Below are positions 25,912 to 35,848 of a stretch of DNA of 64,000 nt, piece by piece. A program made the position numbers and the translations under genes. The first letter of the stretch is position 1; the number at the start of each line of letters is the position of its first letter. Where the stretch lies: NCBI GenBank assembly GCA_003538625.1, contig DPRR01000019.1, positions 124,001-188,000 of the forward strand, read 5' to 3'. The stretch comes from Ignavibacteriales bacterium. Lineage in GTDB: Bacteria > Bacteroidota > Ignavibacteria > Ignavibacteriales > Ignavibacteriaceae. The notes under the pieces were generated by a model. The model did not search any database, had not been told where the DNA came from, and was given only the letters and a program-made list of their open reading frames with translations.

Positions 25912-28900
25912 ATGATTAAAAAAACTTTACTCATCGGCTTATTTTTATTAAGCGCAGTGCATCCTCAATCTGATACTTTATTGATTTTTTCTGAAGTAAT
26001 GTTTTCACCTGCTTCGGGGAACAATGAGTTTGTAGAAATTTATAATCTCAGCAGTACTCAGTCTGTTGATCTTAACGGTTATAAAATAAAATATTATACC
26101 GCATCTCCGGATCAACTTACTGATGCAGGATTTGGAACAATCCTTCCGCCAAATAAATTTGCCATCGTTTTTGAGAATGATTACGATATCACAACAGGAA
26201 TTTACAGCGGACTTGTTCCCGCAGATGCTTTAATATTGAAGATAGCAGATAATTCGTTTGGCTCAACAGGAATGGCAAACACAACAAGCAGACCACTTTG
26301 GTTATTAAATGCTGCAAATGATTCCGTAGACTATTATTTCTATTCTGCAAATAACCCAACTGCAATTTCTGATGAGAAGAAAATACTTAATCGGGATTCA
26401 CTTCAAACAAACTGGGCAAACTCACTTGTAATTAATGGAACACCCGGATTTACCAATTCAGTTACTCCGACTAATTATGACTTACAACTAAGTTCATTAA
26501 ATTTTTCACCTTTAATCCCAATTGCCGGTAATGATTTAACTATAACAGCATCTGTAAAGAATAATGGGATTTTAAATGCAGATAATTATTCGATAGAAAT
26601 TTTTAATGATGTGAATAAAGATTCTGTTGGTGATTTAAGTGAAAGAATTTTTGATCAATCGTATTTAAATCTTGCCCCTGGTGATTCTTTATCCGCATCT
26701 TTAATTTTAAATTCTCCCGCGGTCGGTCTTTATCAAATTATAGCAAGAGTAAATTTTTCCGCGGATGAAAACATAACTAACAATGTGTTGATAAATCAAT
26801 TTTCGGTTTATCCACCGGGAAATAATTTTAATGATATTGTTATAAATGAAATTATGTATGCACCTACAAGTGGTGAACCGGAATGGATTGAGTTATATAA
26901 TAGAACCAGTCAAGATATCAATATAGTTTCTTGGAAATTATCAGACGCAAATACAACAATTACTTTGCTACCGGAAAGTATTTTAGATGATATTATTGTT
27001 CCTGCAAATTCATTTCTTGTAATTTCTAAGAGTGAGGATATCTCAAATTATTACTTTGTTCCTTCAGAAGTGTTTGTTGCAAATATCCCATCCTTAAATA
27101 ACACCGGAGATGTTGTTGTAATTAAAGATCAACTTGGGATATTAATTGATTCTGTTTCATATAAACCTGCGTGGGGTGGGAATACAGGTGGAAAATCGTT
27201 AGAAAGGATCGATATAAATCTTGCTTCCGTAGATTCATCTAACTGGAAAACATCACAAAGTATTTTTAAAGCTACCCCGGGAACATATAATTCAGTAACG
27301 CAAAAAGATTTTGATTTACTTGCGGTGAATCTTTTATCATCCCCTGAGTTTCCGATTATTGGCGAGAGCGTTAATCTTTCAGCTTTTATAAAAAATATTG
27401 GAAAATATTCAGTAGCATTTTCCATAAAACTTTATGAAGATACAAATTTAGATTCAATACCTGATTTCTTTGTTGAATCGATTTCTAATTTAAATCTTGA
27501 GGCAGAAGATTCATCTATTTATAATTTTAACTTTGTGTTGGAAAATGTTCAAAATAAAAGAGCATTTTACCTAAACATAGTTTTTGCTGAAGATCAGGAT
27601 ACAACAAACAATTCTTTTTATAAAATAGTAGAGCCCGGATTTCCTAATCAAACAATTGTTGTTAGCGAAATTATGTTTGCTCCGCTTGGCGGTGAACCGG
27701 AATGGATTGAGTTATACAACAACTCTGATCGGGAGATTAATTTAAAAGATTGGAATGTTTGGGATGTAATCACAACTCCTGCTAAAGCAACAATTAAAAA
27801 TAATTTTATTATCGAGGGGAACGGTTTTGCGGTTTTGGCAAGAGACTCCTCAATCCTTAATTATCACAGGCATATTCCATCTTCGATTATTAAGTTAACA
27901 CTACCCTCTTTTAATAATGACAGAGATGGTGTGGTCTTAAAAGATAACCGCGGGATTACAATTGACTCCGTGTTTTATTCTAATGAATGGGGTGGTAAAA
28001 ACGGTTTTTCTCTCGAAAGAATTTCGACAACAAACCCATCAAATAATCAATTCAATTGGGCTAGTAGTAAAGATATTGAACAAAGCACACCGGGAAGAAT
28101 TAATAGTATCACCCCCAAGCAATTTGATTTATCGGTAAGCGGAATTTTTTTCTCACCAAGATTTCCGACTTTGGGTGATGACGTTTCATTAACCGCTAAA
28201 ATAAAGAACAATGGAAATCAATCTGCACAAAATTTTATTACTGAATTTTATATCGATACAGATTCCAATAACATCGTTGATTTTCTACTAAGTTCAGTCG
28301 AATCTTCAAACTTAATTGCGGGTGATTCAATTCTTATTACAGCTGCTTCGCAAATTCCATCGATTACAAAAAAAATTTTAACGGTAATCAGAGTTATATA
28401 TTTATCTGATGAGGATACGCTTAACAATTATTATGAAGAATTTATTGAGCCCGGCTTTGCACAAAACACAATTAAGATTAATGAAGTAATGTACAATCCT
28501 GCCGATGGTGAGCCGGAATGGGTTGAGTTAGTAAATGTAAGTGAGGATTCAATTAATATTAAAAACTGGATTATCAGTGATGTGCTTACAAATCCGACTA
28601 AAAATTTTATAACTGATGAAAATATTTTTATACGCCAAAATGAATTTTTTATAATTGCAAAAGACACATCATTCAAATCTGCACATCCAAACACATATGC
28701 TAAAATATTTTATTCAAACTTTGGAAACTTAGGCAATACTTCCGATGGTGTGGTGATTTATGATTTTAGAAATGGAATTATTGATAGCTTATTTTATCGC
28801 TCAAATTGGGGAGGACGGAAAGGATTCTCTTTAGAGAGAATTTCTTTAAATTATGAAACAAACGACAGCACCAACTGGTTAACATCGCTTGATAAGGGTG

Positions 28901-29778
28901 GAAGCACACCGGGTTTTAATAATTCTATTTTCAATATTCCGTTGTATGAAAAAAATACTCTGATAATTAATGAAATAATGTACGATCCTGAATCGGGGAA
29001 TAGCGAGTATGTTGAGTTTTTAAATTTAAGTCCCGATTCAATAAATATCGGTGGATGGAGATTTGAAGATGAGAATGGGAACATCAACAAATTATATGAG
29101 ACAAGTTTTATAGTTCCTCCAAAACTGTTTTTCGTTCTGTTCTCTGATTCATCATCAATAAATCATTTCGGTCTAATTGAATATCCGTACAAAAATATTG
29201 TTGGTACGTCAAGTCTTGGGTTAGTTAATACCGGCGAATTAATTTTATTAAAAGATGCGAGAGGAAATGTAATAGATTCGGTTTTTTACAGCAGTAGTTG
29301 GAATAATAAAAACATTGCATTTACAAAGGGTAAATCTTTGGAAAAAATTAATCCGGGTTTAAGTGGAAACGATCCACTCAACTGGAGTACTTCAGTAAAT
29401 TCGCTCGGCGGCACACCAGGAAATCAAAATAGTGTATTTGCAGAAAATTTAAATCAAGCAGCTAATCTTTCAGTAAATCCTAATCCATTCTCTCCTGATA
29501 ATGACGGGTTTGAAGATTTTTCATTAATAAATTACAACCTTTCTCAGGCAATCGCCCAGGTAAGAATTAAAATATTTGACAGCAAAGGAAGATTAGTACG
29601 TACATTGTTAAACAATCGAGCCAGCGGCTCAAGCGGTTCTGTTATATTTGATGGACTTGACGATGCTGGTTATTCATTAAGAATGGGAATTTATATAATA
29701 TTCTTAGAAGCCCTAAATGATAATTCCGGCGTAGTTGAAACAATTAAATCCACTGTTGTGGTTGCAAGAAAACTTTAG
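25912..29778 (+). CDS. Large exported protein with five lamin-tail domains and FlgD-like C-terminus
   Basis: A 1288-residue secreted protein. A signal peptide (about 1-19, ending VHPQ) is followed by five lamin-tail (LTD) domains starting near residues 26, 310, 583, 856 and 1018, each with an EIMYxPxxGEPEWIELYN-like opening and a GLVILKDxxGxxIDSVxY-like end. Three CARDB-like beta-sandwiches sit between the first four (near 185, 460 and 735, e.g. SLNFSPLIPIAGNDLT). The C-terminus (about 1185-1288; NPFSPDNDGFED, MGIYIIFLEA) is a FlgD/CHU-C-like Ig domain used for export in this phylum. Expected on the cell surface or outside. LTDs often accompany nucleases or bind surfaces, but no catalytic domain is present. 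Confidence 0.85.
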   Translation: MIKKTLLIGLFLLSAVHPQSDTLLIFSEVMFSPASGNNEFVEIYNLSSTQSVDLNGYKIKYYTASPDQLTDAGFGTILPPNKFAIVFENDYDITTGIYSGLVPADALILKIADNSFGSTGMANTTSRPLWLLNAANDSVDYYFYSANNPTAISDEKKILNRDSLQTNWANSLVINGTPGFTNSVTPTNYDLQLSSLNFSPLIPIAGNDLTITASVKNNGILNADNYSIEIFNDVNKDSVGDLSERIFDQSYLNLAPGDSLSASLILNSPAVGLYQIIARVNFSADENITNNVLINQFSVYPPGNNFNDIVINEIMYAPTSGEPEWIELYNRTSQDINIVSWKLSDANTTITLLPESILDDIIVPANSFLVISKSEDISNYYFVPSEVFVANIPSLNNTGDVVVIKDQLGILIDSVSYKPAWGGNTGGKSLERIDINLASVDSSNWKTSQSIFKATPGTYNSVTQKDFDLLAVNLLSSPEFPIIGESVNLSAFIKNIGKYSVAFSIKLYEDTNLDSIPDFFVESISNLNLEAEDSSIYNFNFVLENVQNKRAFYLNIVFAEDQDTTNNSFYKIVEPGFPNQTIVVSEIMFAPLGGEPEWIELYNNSDREINLKDWNVWDVITTPAKATIKNNFIIEGNGFAVLARDSSILNYHRHIPSSIIKLTLPSFNNDRDGVVLKDNRGITIDSVFYSNEWGGKNGFSLERISTTNPSNNQFNWASSKDIEQSTPGRINSITPKQFDLSVSGIFFSPRFPTLGDDVSLTAKIKNNGNQSAQNFITEFYIDTDSNNIVDFLLSSVESSNLIAGDSILITAASQIPSITKKILTVIRVIYLSDEDTLNNYYEEFIEPGFAQNTIKINEVMYNPADGEPEWVELVNVSEDSINIKNWIISDVLTNPTKNFITDENIFIRQNEFFIIAKDTSFKSAHPNTYAKIFYSNFGNLGNTSDGVVIYDFRNGIIDSLFYRSNWGGRKGFSLERISLNYETNDSTNWLTSLDKGGSTPGFNNSIFNIPLYEKNTLIINEIMYDPESGNSEYVEFLNLSPDSINIGGWRFEDENGNINKLYETSFIVPPKLFFVLFSDSSSINHFGLIEYPYKNIVGTSSLGLVNTGELILLKDARGNVIDSVFYSSSWNNKNIAFTKGKSLEKINPGLSGNDPLNWSTSVNSLGGTPGNQNSVFAENLNQAANLSVNPNPFSPDNDGFEDFSLINYNLSQAIAQVRIKIFDSKGRLVRTLLNNRASGSSGSVIFDGLDDAGYSLRMGIYIIFLEALNDNSGVVETIKSTVVVARKL

Positions 29779-29991
29779 TTTTGCATGCTGGGGCATTCAA
29801 AACTTAAAATAAATTTAATAGAAAAATTAATTGTAACTCATTATTCGTACTGAAATAGCATAAAAAATGATTCTGAAATTGTCACTAATTCTGCTTTAAC
29901 ATAACTAAAGTATACATAAAGAATTTGTTTGTATTATTTCGCTTTTGAACAGGTTTTCGTCCGAATAAATAAACACAATCCGAGGAGAAGT

Positions 29992-31071
29992 ATGAAGAAA
30001 TCAATTCTATCATTTTTATTCATTACTATGTACTTGCTGGCAATTGAGTCATTAGCGCTGCCACGATTTGCAGTTAAACTTGGTGATAAATGCAGCGATT
30101 GCCATTATAATCCAAGTGGTGGACTAATAAGAAATGATGCCGGATGGAATTGGGGAAAAAATACTTTAAGTATGATTTCAGCACGTGATAAAGATTTTAT
30201 TATGTCACCAAGAATTTCCGATAATATTTCAATCGGTCTTGATTATAGAACACAATATATTTATTCACAATCAAGTAAGCGAACATATTTCCAGAATATG
30301 ACAGCAGCGCTGCACACAAATTTTGCATTATCAAAACAAATAAATCTTGTCGGCAAGTATGATTTTGTGAATGTTCTTTGGGAAGGTTACGGAGTTGCAA
30401 AAATTCTTCCTGCTAACGGATATATAAAAGCTGGGGTATATGTTCCTAATTATGGAATTAGACTCGATGATCATACTGCATATACCAGAGAAGGTCTGAT
30501 CTTCAATCCATTTTATAGAGAAGCGGGAGTTGAGATTGGGTTTTTTGCTGAAAACTGGTTATATGTTAGTGCAAGTGCCGGATCAAATCTCACTGATGTT
30601 ACAAGTAATTATTCTAAGGATCCAACTTACATAGCAAGATTGGAACTAACACCAAATCTGGGAGATGTTGGTTTGATGTTTGGCGGGTCCGTTGCGTCAG
30701 TAAAACTTGGCAGCGCCGGATCAACTTTAAATACAAGTATGTACGGTGGATTTTTTGGTTTTGGTTATGACGAGTTTACTCTGCTTGCAGAGTATGATTT
30801 GGCCAATGATCTTTATTTCTCAGATGTAAAATCAAATATGCTTATGGTGGAAGCTGCTTATGGAATATTAACGGGACTTGAAGCTGTTGTTAGATTTGAC
30901 AGAATAGATTACAATGCAAATGTTAGTTCAGACGAAATATCACGATTAATCTTTGGATTTGAATTTCACCCTTACAGTTTTATAGAAATACGACCGCAGT
31001 ACAGACTGGTAATAGAAGATCCTTCCGTTGATAATGATTCTTTCGTTCTTCAGTTGCATTTTTGGTATTAG
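29992..31071 (+). CDS. Predicted outer-membrane barrel with a single haem-c motif
   Basis: A 359-residue exported protein. The signal peptide covers about 1-22. Residues 34-38 are CSDCH, a covalent haem-c site, in a conserved-looking head (ALPRFAVKLGDKCSDCHYNPSGG). The rest alternates aromatic beta-strands and turns and ends in FVLQLHFWY, as in outer-membrane barrels. Such fusions may present haem at the outer membrane, but electron transfer is inference. The start at 29992 has a GAGGAGA site 5-10 bases upstream; an in-frame TTG at 29929 would add 21 residues before the signal peptide and is unlikely. Transcribed alone. Confidence 0.8.
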   Translation: MKKSILSFLFITMYLLAIESLALPRFAVKLGDKCSDCHYNPSGGLIRNDAGWNWGKNTLSMISARDKDFIMSPRISDNISIGLDYRTQYIYSQSSKRTYFQNMTAALHTNFALSKQINLVGKYDFVNVLWEGYGVAKILPANGYIKAGVYVPNYGIRLDDHTAYTREGLIFNPFYREAGVEIGFFAENWLYVSASAGSNLTDVTSNYSKDPTYIARLELTPNLGDVGLMFGGSVASVKLGSAGSTLNTSMYGGFFGFGYDEFTLLAEYDLANDLYFSDVKSNMLMVEAAYGILTGLEAVVRFDRIDYNANVSSDEISRLIFGFEFHPYSFIEIRPQYRLVIEDPSVDNDSFVLQLHFWY

Positions 31072-31084
31072 AAAAACTAATCCG

Positions 31085-31112
31085 GTGGAGTCCACTTAAC
31101 GGTTGACTCCAC
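31085..31112 (+). terminator. Possible hairpin after the haem-barrel gene
   Basis: GTGGAGTC (31085-31092) pairs with GACTCCAC (31105-31112). There is no good T run, so termination here is uncertain. Confidence 0.35.
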
Positions 31113-31226
31113 TTAAAATAATCTGATTCAGAATTATTATTTTACCTTCCATTTCAAACAGCCATGGCAGACTAACTTCTTATTCATTATATTTTAGATA
31201 TCAATAAATCAATCTCATCTATAAAT

Positions 31227-34200
31227 ATGGAAAACCGATCATCAAGAGTTAGACAGCAGGGTTTAGAAGACGTATTTAGTTCACGCATAAAAAAATTCCA
31301 GCGTTTAATGCGTTACAAAATCCGCGAGATACTTCTTGTATCAAGTATTTATGATAATTATCTCTTTGAAGAAGACGGCAGACTCTACGAATTGATTCGT
31401 GAAGAATATCAAACACTTAATTTAAGTTTCGCTCCTGAGCTAATCCATGTTACAACGGGTGAAGAAGCACTTGAAATGTTAAGCGGTCAGCACAATTATG
31501 ATCTTATTATTACAACTCTTCATATTGAGGATATGCATGTAATTAAGTTTGCTCAAATGGTCAGGCAATCGGGTATCAACCTGCCCATTGTTTTGCTTGC
31601 TTATGATAATCGTGAAAGAAAAGAACTAACCACAAATTATGATACATCTATCTTTGAAAGAATTTTTATCTGGAGTGGTGATTATCGTTTGCTTATTGCA
31701 ATTGCAAAATTAATTGAGGATCGTATTAATGTTGAAAATGATACAAAAAATATTGGTGTTCAATCGATAATAGTAGTTGAAGATAACATTAAATTTTACT
31801 CATCATATCTGCCTATAATTTACACTGAGATTTTTATACAATCTCAAAAACTGATAAAAGAAGGTATCAATCTAACCCATAAGTTTTTAAGAATGCGTGC
31901 GCGACCAAAAATTTTACTTTTTACAACTTACGAAGAAGCCTGGTCATATTACGAAGAGTACCAGGAATATGTTCTCGGATTAATACTTGATATAAATTTC
32001 AGACGTCACGGTATAAAAGATCCTGAAGCGGGAATAAAGTTTGCACGCACTGTACGCTCGCAGCACGATGACATACCTATTTTACTGCAATCAAGTGATG
32101 CAGGATTTAGAGAAAAAGCATTTGAAATAGGCGCTTCATTTTTGCACAAAAACTCTCCCAGATTATTACACGAATTAAGAGATTTTATGCTTCAGAATTT
32201 TGGTTTTGGAGATTTTGTTTTTACAAACAATGAAGGGAAAGAAGTTTTTAGAGCTGCAAATTTATCTCAGTTAGAAGAAGCATTAAAAGTAATTCCGGAT
32301 GAAAGTCTGGTTTATCACGCTTCCAGAAATCATTTTTCTAAATGGCTTAAAGCGCGTACTGAATTTTATCTGGCACACAAATTACGACCGCATAAAGTAG
32401 GTGATTTTCAATCAGTGCAGGGTTTACGTGACAGACTTTTAAGTTCTTTACAAGAGTACAGAAAACTTCAGCAGAGCGGAATAATACTTGATTTTAGAAC
32501 AGATCTGTTTGATCCTAAAAATAGTTTTGCAAGAATAGGCGGTGGTTCTCTGGGTGGTAAAGCCCGGGGTTTGGGATTCATCAACACATTAATAATAAAT
32601 TATAATCTTAGCCATAAATTTGATGATGTCGAAATAAGTGTGCCTTCGGCAATTGTAATTGGAACAGAGGTTTTTGATAGATTTATTAGTGCAAACAAAT
32701 TAGATCAGCTTGCATATGTTGAGATTGATGATCTTGAGATTACAAGAAGATTTGTAAATGCTGAAATTTTTCCGGTTGAAATTATAAGTAAGCTCAGAGA
32801 ATTTCTTGAGATAACAAAATCACCACTTGCGGTTAGATCTTCAAGTCTGCTGGAGGATTCTCAGTTTCTTCCATTCGCAGGTGTTTACGAAACTTATATG
32901 ATTCCAAACAGCAATCCTGATTTTGAAATAAGATTAGAAGAGTTATTGCAATCGATAAAAAGTGTTTATGCTTCAACATTTCATAAAAAGGCAAAAGATT
33001 ATATAAAATCTACTTCTTATGGATTGGAAGAAGAAAAAATGGCTGTAGTAATTCAGAGACTGGTTGGAGCAAAAAGAGACGAAAGGTTTTATCCTGATTT
33101 TGCCGGTGTTGCCAAGTCTTATAATTTCTATCCGATGGAACCGCAAAAACCAACCGATGGTATTGCTCTTGTTGCACTTGGTTTGGGTAAAACAGTTGTT
33201 GAAGGCGGCAATGCTATCAGGTTCTGTCCAAAGTATCCAAAACATATGCTCCAATTTTTTTCTACAAAAGAAACTTTAAAAAATGCTCAACAGGATTTTT
33301 ATGCACTTGATCTTAACGGAAAACTGGAACATAATCCTGAAAGTATTGAGGACACACTTGTTAAAAGCTACAAACTTTCTGATTCTGAAAAAGACGGAAC
33401 ACTTTTTTCTGTAGGTTCAACATACACTCAGGAGAATGAAGGAATTTATGACGGCATTTCCAGAGATGGAGTACGGGTTGTTACTTTTGCACCTATCCTA
33501 AAACATAAAATATTTCCGCTGCCAGAAATACTTGACTTACTTTTGGACTTTGGTTCCTGGGGAATGGGAACTCCAGTAGAAATTGAATTTGCAGTAAATC
33601 TTAATGTTGCTGCGGGAGAGAGAAAAGAATTTGCCATGCTTCAAATGAGACCAATGGTACTTAGCCGCGAAAGTGAAGAACTGATGATTGGCGAGGTTAA
33701 GGAAGAAGATATTGTTTGTAAAAGTAATCAGGTGCTTGGCAACGGAGCTATAAATGGAATTTTTGATATTGTGGTTGTTGATATAAATAAATTTGAAAGA
33801 AGTAAAAGTAAAGAAGTTGCTCTTGAAGTAAGTAAACTGAATTCTAAACTGATTACTGAAAGAAGACCGTATCTGTTATTTGGTGTTGGCAGATGGGGTT
33901 CGCTTGATCCATGGCTCGGTATTCCTGTTACATGGGATCAAATTTCCGGGGCATCAGTTATTGTAGAATCAGGATTTAAAGATTTTAGTGTTACACCATC
34001 CCAGGGCTCTCACTTTTTTCAAAATTTAACTTCCTTTAGAGTCGGATATTTTACTGTTAACTCTGATGATCATTTAAATTTTATTGATTGGGATTGGTTA
34101 AGTAAACAGCCGGAATTAGAGGAACTTAAATATACAAGACATTTAAGATTGTACGCTCCTATGAATGTAAGGATTAATGGACATGAGAGTCGTGGAATAA

Positions 34201-34235
34201 TTTTAAAACCGGGAGTTGAATTAACTGAAGTATAA
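31227..34235 (+). CDS. Double receiver domain fused to a PEP synthase-type ATP-binding domain
   Basis: A 1002-residue cytoplasmic protein. Residues about 33-165 resemble a response-regulator receiver but the phospho-acceptor site reads IITTLHIED without the Asp, so it looks degenerate. The second receiver (about 180-325) is intact: acidic pair VVEDN, Asp in LILDINF near 254 and Lys in FLHKNSP. From about 430 comes a pyruvate phosphate dikinase/PEP synthase N-terminal ATP-grasp-like domain (RIGGGSLGGKARGL, PLAVRSSSLLEDSQ, FAGVYETY, MLQMRPMVLS). The swivelling phospho-His domain and the PEP/pyruvate barrel are absent, so it cannot be a complete PEP synthase. It probably couples phosphorelay input to an ATP-dependent phosphotransfer or binding role. 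The next gene overlaps its end. Confidence 0.85.
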   Translation: MENRSSRVRQQGLEDVFSSRIKKFQRLMRYKIREILLVSSIYDNYLFEEDGRLYELIREEYQTLNLSFAPELIHVTTGEEALEMLSGQHNYDLIITTLHIEDMHVIKFAQMVRQSGINLPIVLLAYDNRERKELTTNYDTSIFERIFIWSGDYRLLIAIAKLIEDRINVENDTKNIGVQSIIVVEDNIKFYSSYLPIIYTEIFIQSQKLIKEGINLTHKFLRMRARPKILLFTTYEEAWSYYEEYQEYVLGLILDINFRRHGIKDPEAGIKFARTVRSQHDDIPILLQSSDAGFREKAFEIGASFLHKNSPRLLHELRDFMLQNFGFGDFVFTNNEGKEVFRAANLSQLEEALKVIPDESLVYHASRNHFSKWLKARTEFYLAHKLRPHKVGDFQSVQGLRDRLLSSLQEYRKLQQSGIILDFRTDLFDPKNSFARIGGGSLGGKARGLGFINTLIINYNLSHKFDDVEISVPSAIVIGTEVFDRFISANKLDQLAYVEIDDLEITRRFVNAEIFPVEIISKLREFLEITKSPLAVRSSSLLEDSQFLPFAGVYETYMIPNSNPDFEIRLEELLQSIKSVYASTFHKKAKDYIKSTSYGLEEEKMAVVIQRLVGAKRDERFYPDFAGVAKSYNFYPMEPQKPTDGIALVALGLGKTVVEGGNAIRFCPKYPKHMLQFFSTKETLKNAQQDFYALDLNGKLEHNPESIEDTLVKSYKLSDSEKDGTLFSVGSTYTQENEGIYDGISRDGVRVVTFAPILKHKIFPLPEILDLLLDFGSWGMGTPVEIEFAVNLNVAAGERKEFAMLQMRPMVLSRESEELMIGEVKEEDIVCKSNQVLGNGAINGIFDIVVVDINKFERSKSKEVALEVSKLNSKLITERRPYLLFGVGRWGSLDPWLGIPVTWDQISGASVIVESGFKDFSVTPSQGSHFFQNLTSFRVGYFTVNSDDHLNFIDWDWLSKQPELEELKYTRHLRLYAPMNVRINGHESRGIILKPGVELTEV

Positions 34236-34602
34236 AAATATAAATCTTGCTTTCCTGATTGAGATACTTGTTGGGTTTGGGTGCATTATATCAATCAGTT
34301 TAATCGGCTACAAAGGTCTGGCAGCATTAGCAATTCTTGCACTACGCCCATTAATATTAGAGCGTGAAAAAATTGATGATGAAAAATCATATTTACGATT
34401 TTCTTATAAAGTTTTATCCAACAGCTTACTTATAATTTTTCTGATGATAGTTTTTGAGATCATAATTATTCATTTTATTCCTGTGTGGAGCGTTAAACTT
34501 CCACCAGTTGAAGACCTATTTATTATACTTATTCCATTTTTTCTTCTTACTCACGGAATAGTTGGTTTCATTAATTCCTCAAATTTAGAAACACATAAGT
34601 AA
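34225..34602 (+). CDS. Small membrane protein with probable CTG start, overlapping the upstream gene
   Basis: The frame is open from 34225 to the TAA at 34600-34602 and has no ATG, GTG or TTG before its first membrane helix. A CTG at 34225 has GGGAG nine bases upstream and gives 125 residues starting (L/M)KYKNINLAFLIEILVG. It has three to four hydrophobic segments (about 8-27, 31-45, 64-88 and 98-117) and a charged stretch LEREKIDDEKSY after the second. The start overlaps the end of the receiver/PEP-synthase-like gene by 11 bases, typical of translational coupling. Alternatives are an ATA start at 34240 or a sequencing error. Function unknown; a membrane partner for the upstream protein is speculation. 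Confidence 0.6.
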   Translation: MKYKNINLAFLIEILVGFGCIISISLIGYKGLAALAILALRPLILEREKIDDEKSYLRFSYKVLSNSLLIIFLMIVFEIIIIHFIPVWSVKLPPVEDLFIILIPFFLLTHGIVGFINSSNLETHK

Positions 34603-34696
34603 TTTAAAATTTACTTCCATTCGCTGTACGCCTCTATAAGTCAAGCATGAAAAATGTTATATTAACATTTACAAAAAATCAAAAAAGTAAAGATAA

Positions 34697-35821
34697 ATGA
34701 GCTTGATTCTTAAAGAAGTATCTTCTAAAAAACAACTAAAAAAATTCATAGCATTTCCATACGATTTATACAGGGGCAATAAATATTTTATTCCCCCTTT
34801 GCGATTTGATGAAATGAAAACATTAAATAAAAAAGTAAACCCTGCTTTTGAATTCTGTGATTCAAAATACTGGCTGGTATATAAAGATGATAGGGTTGTT
34901 GGAAGAGTTGCGGGTATTATTAATTCCAAGTTCAATGATAAGTTTAATAAAAAAGAAGCACGGTTCGGCTGGATAGATTTTGAAGATGATTTATCAATTT
35001 CATCTTTGCTTTTTAATACTGTGGAGCAATGGGCTGCAGCAAAAGGAATGAAAAGTATTCACGGTCCTTTGGGCTTTACCGATATGGACGGTGAAGGTAT
35101 GCTGATTGAAGGTTTTGATGAGGTAAGTTCTCTGGGCAACATTTACAATTATCCCTATTATCCTGAACACATTGAAAAACTAGGTTATTCAAAAGATATC
35201 GACTGGATAGAATTTGATGCTAAAATCCCAAAAGAAACTCCCGAAAAAATTGCAAGAATTTCCGAAATAGCCTTACAAAGAAATAAACTTCATGTTCCTG
35301 TTTTCAAAAAAGCCAAGGATATGCTGCCTTATGCAAGAGATATTTTTATAATGATTAATCAAACCTATAAAGATCTTTATGGATTTGTAGAATTGACTGA
35401 TAAACAAATAGATTTTTATGTAAAGCAGTATTTTTCTTTCATACGCCCGGAATATTTACCCCTTGTGCTTGATGAGAATAATAAACTTGCAGCATTTGGA
35501 ATTACAATGCCATCATTAAATTCTGCACTTCAAAAAATAAACGGCAGACTTTTTCCGTTCGGATTTTTATATATTCTGAGAGAAATGAAAAGAAGCCGAA
35601 GACTGGATTTGTATCTTACCGCCGTTAGAATTGATTTACAAAATAAAGGTGTAAACGCTCTATTGATCAACCAGATTAATAAAGTTTGTATCAAAAATAA
35701 TATTACTAATGTTGAAACAAATCGGGAACTGGAAAGCAATGAAAAAGTACAGGCGCAATGGAAACTTTATGATGTACGCCAGCATAAGAGAAGACGATGC
35801 TACAAAAAATTATTAGCTTAA
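34697..35821 (+). CDS. GNAT-fold-like protein, function unknown
   Basis: A 374-residue cytoplasmic protein. The first half (YDLYRGNKYFIPPLR, WLVYKDDRVVGRVAGIIN, FGWIDFEDDLS, GPLGFTDMDGEGMLIEGFDE) follows a pattern of conserved proteins annotated as acyltransferase-like in Bacteroidota; the second half (LPLVLDENNKLAAFGITMPS, LINQINKVCIKNNITNVETNRELESN) looks like a second GNAT-like unit. The tail is basic (RQHKRRRCYKK). No enzyme activity is established. Same strand as its neighbours, 28 bases before the antiporter gene. Confidence 0.72.
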   Translation: MSLILKEVSSKKQLKKFIAFPYDLYRGNKYFIPPLRFDEMKTLNKKVNPAFEFCDSKYWLVYKDDRVVGRVAGIINSKFNDKFNKKEARFGWIDFEDDLSISSLLFNTVEQWAAAKGMKSIHGPLGFTDMDGEGMLIEGFDEVSSLGNIYNYPYYPEHIEKLGYSKDIDWIEFDAKIPKETPEKIARISEIALQRNKLHVPVFKKAKDMLPYARDIFIMINQTYKDLYGFVELTDKQIDFYVKQYFSFIRPEYLPLVLDENNKLAAFGITMPSLNSALQKINGRLFPFGFLYILREMKRSRRLDLYLTAVRIDLQNKGVNALLINQINKVCIKNNITNVETNRELESNEKVQAQWKLYDVRQHKRRRCYKKLLA

Positions 35822-35848
35822 TTTTTAATATTAATATCAATTGCAAAT

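Noticed and set aside
31227..34235. Phosphoenolpyruvate synthase
   Set aside because: The phospho-His and PEP-binding domains are missing.
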